From positions 2,513,441-2,577,440 of the forward strand of contig NZ_LT635539.1 of NCBI RefSeq assembly GCF_900120195.1: 64,000 nucleotides of DNA, written 5' to 3'. This document shows positions 60,864-64,000 of this stretch, in pieces; position 1 is the stretch's first letter, and each line of letters opens with the position of its first letter. The position numbers and the translations under genes are program-made. This stretch comes from Blautia sp. Marseille-P3087. Lineage in GTDB: Bacteria > Bacillota > Clostridia > Lachnospirales > Lachnospiraceae. The notes below the pieces were generated by a model, which was not told where the DNA came from, made no database searches, and saw only the letters and a program-made list of their open reading frames with translations.

Positions 60864-61337
60864 ATGCGCAAAATGAAGCGGGTGGAAGATTCCCGTACGG
60901 AAAACACATATCTTATTATGAACAAGCACATCAACAGTTACGGACGTCTGTTTGGCGGCGTACTGATGCAGTGGATCGATGAAATGGCAGGAATCGTGGC
61001 GCATCGCCATGCAGGTACGATTGTGACGACCGCGTGTGTGGATAACCTGAATTTCAAAGCTGGCGCATATCTGGGAAATACCGTTGTCCTGATCGGAAAG
61101 ATAACTTATGTCGGCAGGACATCGATGGAAGTCCGGATCGACACGTACGTGGAAGATTCGCAGGGAATGCGTAAAATGATCAACCGTGCATATGAAGTAA
61201 TGGTTGCGCTTGATGAAAATGACAACAAAGTAGAAGTTCCGGGGCTGATCGTGGAGACTGAGGCAGAAAAAGCCGAGTGGCAGGGTGCGGAAAAGAGATA
61301 CGCACTTCGCCGGGAAAGAAGGATTGAAGGCTATTAA
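60864..61337 (+). CDS. Acyl-CoA thioesterase (hotdog fold)
   Basis: 157 residues from ATG 60864 (AAGGAGGAG upstream). Hotdog-fold features of the YciA/BFIT group: NSYGRLFGGVLMQWIDEMAG, GTIVTTACVDNLNFKAGAYL and TYVGRTSMEVRIDTYVED. It hydrolyses acyl-CoA to free acid and CoA in the cytosol. It starts 15 bp after the panE remnant and is co-directional with the following phosphodiesterase. Confidence 0.92.
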   Translation: MRKMKRVEDSRTENTYLIMNKHINSYGRLFGGVLMQWIDEMAGIVAHRHAGTIVTTACVDNLNFKAGAYLGNTVVLIGKITYVGRTSMEVRIDTYVEDSQGMRKMINRAYEVMVALDENDNKVEVPGLIVETEAEKAEWQGAEKRYALRRERRIEGY

Positions 61338-61379
61338 AAATGGCAGAGAACGATTATTCGGTGGATGGAAAGGAAAATC

Positions 61380-61835
61380 ATGGCGAAAAAGATTGGAATC
61401 ATTTCAGATACACATGGGCTTCTGAGACCGGAAGTTCTCGAAATACTGAAAACCTGTGACTGCATTCTGCATGCCGGAGATGTGGACCGCCCGGAGATTC
61501 TGGATCAGCTCCGGCCTTTGGGAAATCTTTATGCGGTTCGGGGAAACAATGACGGAGACTGGGCGCGGGGAATGGGCACCACGCTTCGGTTTAAGATAGA
61601 AAACATTTCTTTTTTTATGACGCATAATAAAAAAGATGTGGCATGGGACCTCGGTGGTACGCAGATCGTCATATTTGGACATACACATACGTATTTTGAA
61701 AAAATGATCGACGGCCGGCTCTGGCTGAATCCAGGAAGCTGCGGAAGAAGCCGGTTCGGGCAGGAACCGACCATGGCAGTGCTGCAGGCAGATAATGGAA
61801 GGTGGAAAATAGAAAAAATCGTTCTTTCTGCATAA
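61380..61835 (+). CDS. YfcE/MJ0936-type metallophosphodiesterase
   Basis: 151 residues from ATG 61380 (GGAAAGGAAAATC upstream). The calcineurin-like metal sites are GIISDTHGLL, HAGDVDR, RGNNDGDW and IFGHTHTYFEKM, with NPGSCGRSRF at the end. Family members hydrolyse phosphodiesters with Mn or Ni. Cellular substrate unknown. It is separated from the thioesterase by 42 bp. Confidence 0.93.
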   Translation: MAKKIGIISDTHGLLRPEVLEILKTCDCILHAGDVDRPEILDQLRPLGNLYAVRGNNDGDWARGMGTTLRFKIENISFFMTHNKKDVAWDLGGTQIVIFGHTHTYFEKMIDGRLWLNPGSCGRSRFGQEPTMAVLQADNGRWKIEKIVLSA

Positions 61836-61838
61836 AAA

Positions 61839-61937
61839 CGAACATATATTTGTTTTTATTTACTTTATCCCGTTTTATTGGACATAATATGTGAGATACT
61901 TCTTATATAAGAAACGAGTGTTCGGAAAATATGTTCG
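61839..61937 (+). promoter_or_regulatory. Two LexA-like boxes upstream of a small membrane protein
   Basis: CGAACATATATTTG (61839-61852) and GGAAAATATGTTCG (61924-61937) each match the Firmicutes SOS box CGAACATATGTTCG at 12 of 14 positions. Together they flank the likely promoter of the 80-residue gene at 61956. SOS control is inferred from the motif only. Confidence 0.45.
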
Positions 61938-61955
61938 ATACAGGAGGAAGTAAAG

Positions 61956-62198
61956 ATGGTCAATACAGCTGATGCAGGAAGAAGATCTTATGGACATGAG
62001 AGAAACCACGGAAGAAGAAACCGCCGGAAATTATCCAGTGTGATGGCGATGATTCTCGGAGCCTTTGTTACGATTGAGATTATGATCATGGGAGCGATGC
62101 TTTTGAAAGTCGATTTTCATTCTGTGGACAGGATTGCTCTGGCTCTTGGTTTTATGGTATTATACTCGGGAGTGGTAGCTGCTTTGACTGACAAATAA
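61956..62198 (+). CDS. Small two-helix membrane protein, function unknown
   Basis: 80 residues from ATG 61956 after ACAGGAGGAAGTAAAG. A basic N-terminus (RRSYGHERNHGRRNRRK) is followed by two hydrophobic helices (about 28-48 and 58-78), with a short VDFHSVDRI loop. No family recognised. LexA-like boxes upstream and a separate promoter region make SOS-induced expression possible. It is followed within 11 bp by the WYL regulator. Confidence 0.75.
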   Translation: MVNTADAGRRSYGHERNHGRRNRRKLSSVMAMILGAFVTIEIMIMGAMLLKVDFHSVDRIALALGFMVLYSGVVAALTDK

Positions 62199-62208
62199 GG
62201 AGTAATTC

Positions 62209-63207
62209 ATGCCGAAATCATTTAATCAGAAACTGAAAATTTTATATCTGATGCAGGTATTTATGGAGAAGACAGACTGCGGACATCCGATGTCTGTTCC
62301 GGATCTTATTCAGTATCTTGACGGATATGGAATCAGTGTGGAGCGTAAGACTGTCTATGATGATATAGAGACACTGCGTATATTTGGCATGAAAATTGAG
62401 AACCGCAGGGAAAAACCGTCCGGTTATTATCTGGCAGACAGGGAGTTTTCGTTTCCGGAGCTTAAGATTCTTATGGATGCGGTACAGTCGTCACGTTTTA
62501 TTACAGAGCGGCAGTCCCGGGAGCTGGTACGCAAGCTGGAACACCTGACAAGTATAAGTGAAGCAAAGAGATTGCAGAGCCAGGCTTCAGTGCTTTCAGG
62601 GAATAAGGCAGTCAACCACGAGATATACGACAGCATTCAGAGGATATGTGATGCTATGGCGGATAACCGGCAGATCTGTTTCAACTATTATGAGTGGGAT
62701 TTTTCCAGAGAACTGAAGCCAAAGCGGGATGGAGCACGTTACCGGGTAAGCCCGTGGAAGATGATCTGGAACAACGAAAATTATTATCTGATCGGACTCG
62801 ACGAACGAAATGGTATCGTGAAGCATTATCGTGTTGATAAGATCATGCATGTAAGTATCGAATCACAGAAACGAAATGGAGAGGATATTTTCCGAAACTT
62901 TGATTTTCAGAAATATATTTCCGGTACATTCGGCATGTTTGGCGGGAAAGAGCAGATCGTCAAGATGGAGTTTGAGAATCATTTTGTAGGAGTGGTATTG
63001 GATCGGTTCGGACAGGAAGTCATGTTAATTCCGAAAGATCAGGAGCATTTTACCATGCAGGCGCGCATCAGCATCAGCCCGCAGTTTTACGGATGGCTTG
63101 CCGGTCTGGGGACAGGAGCGGTGATCGTATCACCGGAGAATATCCGCAGGGATTACATATCCTTTTTGAAAAAGACTCTTAGAAATTATGGAGAGAATAA
63201 TATATGA
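62209..63207 (+). CDS. WYL-domain transcriptional regulator
   Basis: 332 residues. The N-terminal HTH_11-type domain (about 1-80: LYLMQVFMEKTDCGHPMSVP, GISVERKTVYDDIETLRIFG) and a WYL domain (about 145-225: ICFNYYEWDFSRELKPKRDG, YRVSPWKMIWNNENYYLIGL) are clear, with a C-terminal WCX-like part. WYL proteins sense nucleic acids or nucleotides and often control DNA-damage or defence genes. Its stop overlaps the birA start (ATGA). Confidence 0.9.
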   Translation: MPKSFNQKLKILYLMQVFMEKTDCGHPMSVPDLIQYLDGYGISVERKTVYDDIETLRIFGMKIENRREKPSGYYLADREFSFPELKILMDAVQSSRFITERQSRELVRKLEHLTSISEAKRLQSQASVLSGNKAVNHEIYDSIQRICDAMADNRQICFNYYEWDFSRELKPKRDGARYRVSPWKMIWNNENYYLIGLDERNGIVKHYRVDKIMHVSIESQKRNGEDIFRNFDFQKYISGTFGMFGGKEQIVKMEFENHFVGVVLDRFGQEVMLIPKDQEHFTMQARISISPQFYGWLAGLGTGAVIVSPENIRRDYISFLKKTLRNYGENNI

Positions 63208-64000
63208 CAGTTAAATCAAGACTATTGGAGATTCTGGAGAAACAGAAGGGTGAGACACTTTCAGGAGAGAAGCTTGCCGAGGAACTTCACTGTACCAGAG
63301 CAGCAATCTGGAAGGCTGTGAAGTCCCTGCGGGAAGAAGGATACAAGATAGAAGCAGGACAGAATAAAGGCTATATGCTGGCGAAAGCGAATGATCGGCT
63401 TTCCGTTGAGGCAATACGGCCTTTTTTATTATCTCCGGAGGTTTATATCGGGGTATATCAGGAAGTTGATTCTACGAATCGTGCAGCAAAAGCAGCTGCG
63501 GTGAATGGAGAAGCAGGGCATGGAAGCTTCGTTCTGGCGGGAAGTCAGAGTGCCGGACGCGGCAGGAGAGGCAGGAGTTTCTATTCGCCACAGGATGCGG
63601 GCATCTATCTCAGTGTGATCCTTGAACCGAAGGGAAGTATTCAGGAAAGTCTGCTTCTCACTGCTGAGGCAGCTGTGGCGGTCTATAAGGCAGTAAAGAA
63701 GGTGACAGGAATTTCTCTGGATATCAAATGGGTGAATGACCTTTATCATAACGGCAGGAAGGTATGCGGCATCCTTACAGAGGCAGTTACCGACTTTGAG
63801 AGCGGTAATATTGAATTTGCAGTGGTTGGAATCGGACTGAATTTATTTGAAGCGTCTGATGGATATCCTGATGCACTGCAGGAAATTGCCGGAGGCATTT
63901 ATGAAAGTCGTGAGGCAGCTGCAGGCCTCGACCGAAGCCGTCTGGCAGCGGAGATCGTGAATACTCTTCTGGAAGAAACGAAGGAATTAAAGCTTCCGGA
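63204..64000 (+). CDS. birA: Biotin-acetyl-CoA-carboxylase ligase / biotin repressor, 5' part
   Basis: The frame starts at ATG 63204, overlapping the WYL stop by 4 bp, and runs off the window end. N-terminal winged helix (KLAEELHCTRAAIWKAVKSL), biotin-adenylate site with QSAGRGRRGRSFYSPQDAGI, and catalytic KWVNDLYHNGRKVCGILTEA then GIGLNLF. It attaches biotin to carboxylase carrier protein; the HTH type also represses biotin genes. The C-terminus lies beyond 64000. Confidence 0.95.
   Translation, partial: MTVKSRLLEILEKQKGETLSGEKLAEELHCTRAAIWKAVKSLREEGYKIEAGQNKGYMLAKANDRLSVEAIRPFLLSPEVYIGVYQEVDSTNRAAKAAAVNGEAGHGSFVLAGSQSAGRGRRGRSFYSPQDAGIYLSVILEPKGSIQESLLLTAEAAVAVYKAVKKVTGISLDIKWVNDLYHNGRKVCGILTEAVTDFESGNIEFAVVGIGLNLFEASDGYPDALQEIAGGIYESREAAAGLDRSRLAAEIVNTLLEETKELKLP

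Noticed and set aside
1-64000. rRNA and tRNA genes
   Set aside because: No cloverleaf or rRNA sequence was seen; a tRNA-type element at the T-box is a leader, not a tRNA. A tRNA scan could still find a missed gene.

Overview
The window reads as a chromosomal segment of an anaerobic, low-GC Gram-positive gut bacterium, most likely Lachnospiraceae (Clostridia). Supporting signs are AGGAGG-type ribosome sites, strong TTGACA/TATAAT promoters, a T-box leader, long-form HPF, a PerR/rubredoxin redox locus, and a TnpV/DUF5348-type mobilizable element. The genus cannot be fixed from the sequence alone.

Layout. (1) 1-773: 3' end of guaA. (2) 762-13433: an integrative mobilizable element inserted in the guaA 3' end, bounded by a 12-bp att repeat (11/12). 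It carries a divergent XRE repressor and excisionase/integrase control region, a MobC-like protein, a RepA-like ATPase, a candidate oriT, a Mob/Pre relaxase and TnpV. Its cargo is a 5-methylcytosine restriction-modification system with Vsr and a control protein, a 700-residue AAA ATPase followed by a glycine-rich membrane protein, and a Phd/RelE-type toxin-antitoxin pair. The original guaA terminator now lies beyond the right end. (3) 13.6-14.8 kb: a truncated GIY-YIG gene and a 14-repeat type I-C-like CRISPR array without cas genes; two of its spacers are nearly identical. (4) 15.0-18.9 kb: one co-directional unit of a ZIP transporter, a ketopantoate-reductase-like enzyme, two methyltransferases and a transglutaminase-like protein. 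(5) 18.9-24.7 kb: an oxidative-stress and redox locus (PerR-like regulator, rubredoxin, thioredoxin, CoA-disulfide-reductase/rhodanese, Crp/Fnr regulator, DUF134-NifX protein) littered with gene remnants (yaaA, superoxide reductase, SDR). (6) 25.2-31.7 kb: a UvrD/RQC helicase, a secreted beta-lactamase-like protein and a GGDEF cyclase. (7) 31.8-36.0 kb: a T-box leader followed by a TRAP transporter whose large permease is fused to two tandem solute-binding domains. (8) 36.1-51.1 kb: a ten-gene surface-polysaccharide operon with RfbG, RfbH and a TPP enzyme, suggesting a branched CDP-dideoxyhexose of yersiniose type, plus two CapK-like ligases, a flippase, a GT2 and two large membrane proteins. 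(9) 51.2-64.0 kb: housekeeping genes (HPF, Eis-like GNAT, DnaJ-like, PAP2/CDP-alcohol transferase fusion, MoxR/VWA operon, upp, nth, thioesterase, phosphodiesterase, WYL regulator, partial birA), a compact structured non-coding region and a panE remnant.

The strongest candidates for something undescribed are the T-box-controlled DctM-DctP-DctP fusion, the ATPase plus glycine-rich membrane protein pair in the mobile element, the ZIP/reductase/methyltransferase/transglutaminase unit, and the structured RNA-like region after hpf. All functional calls rest on motif and family recognition by reading; no database search was run.
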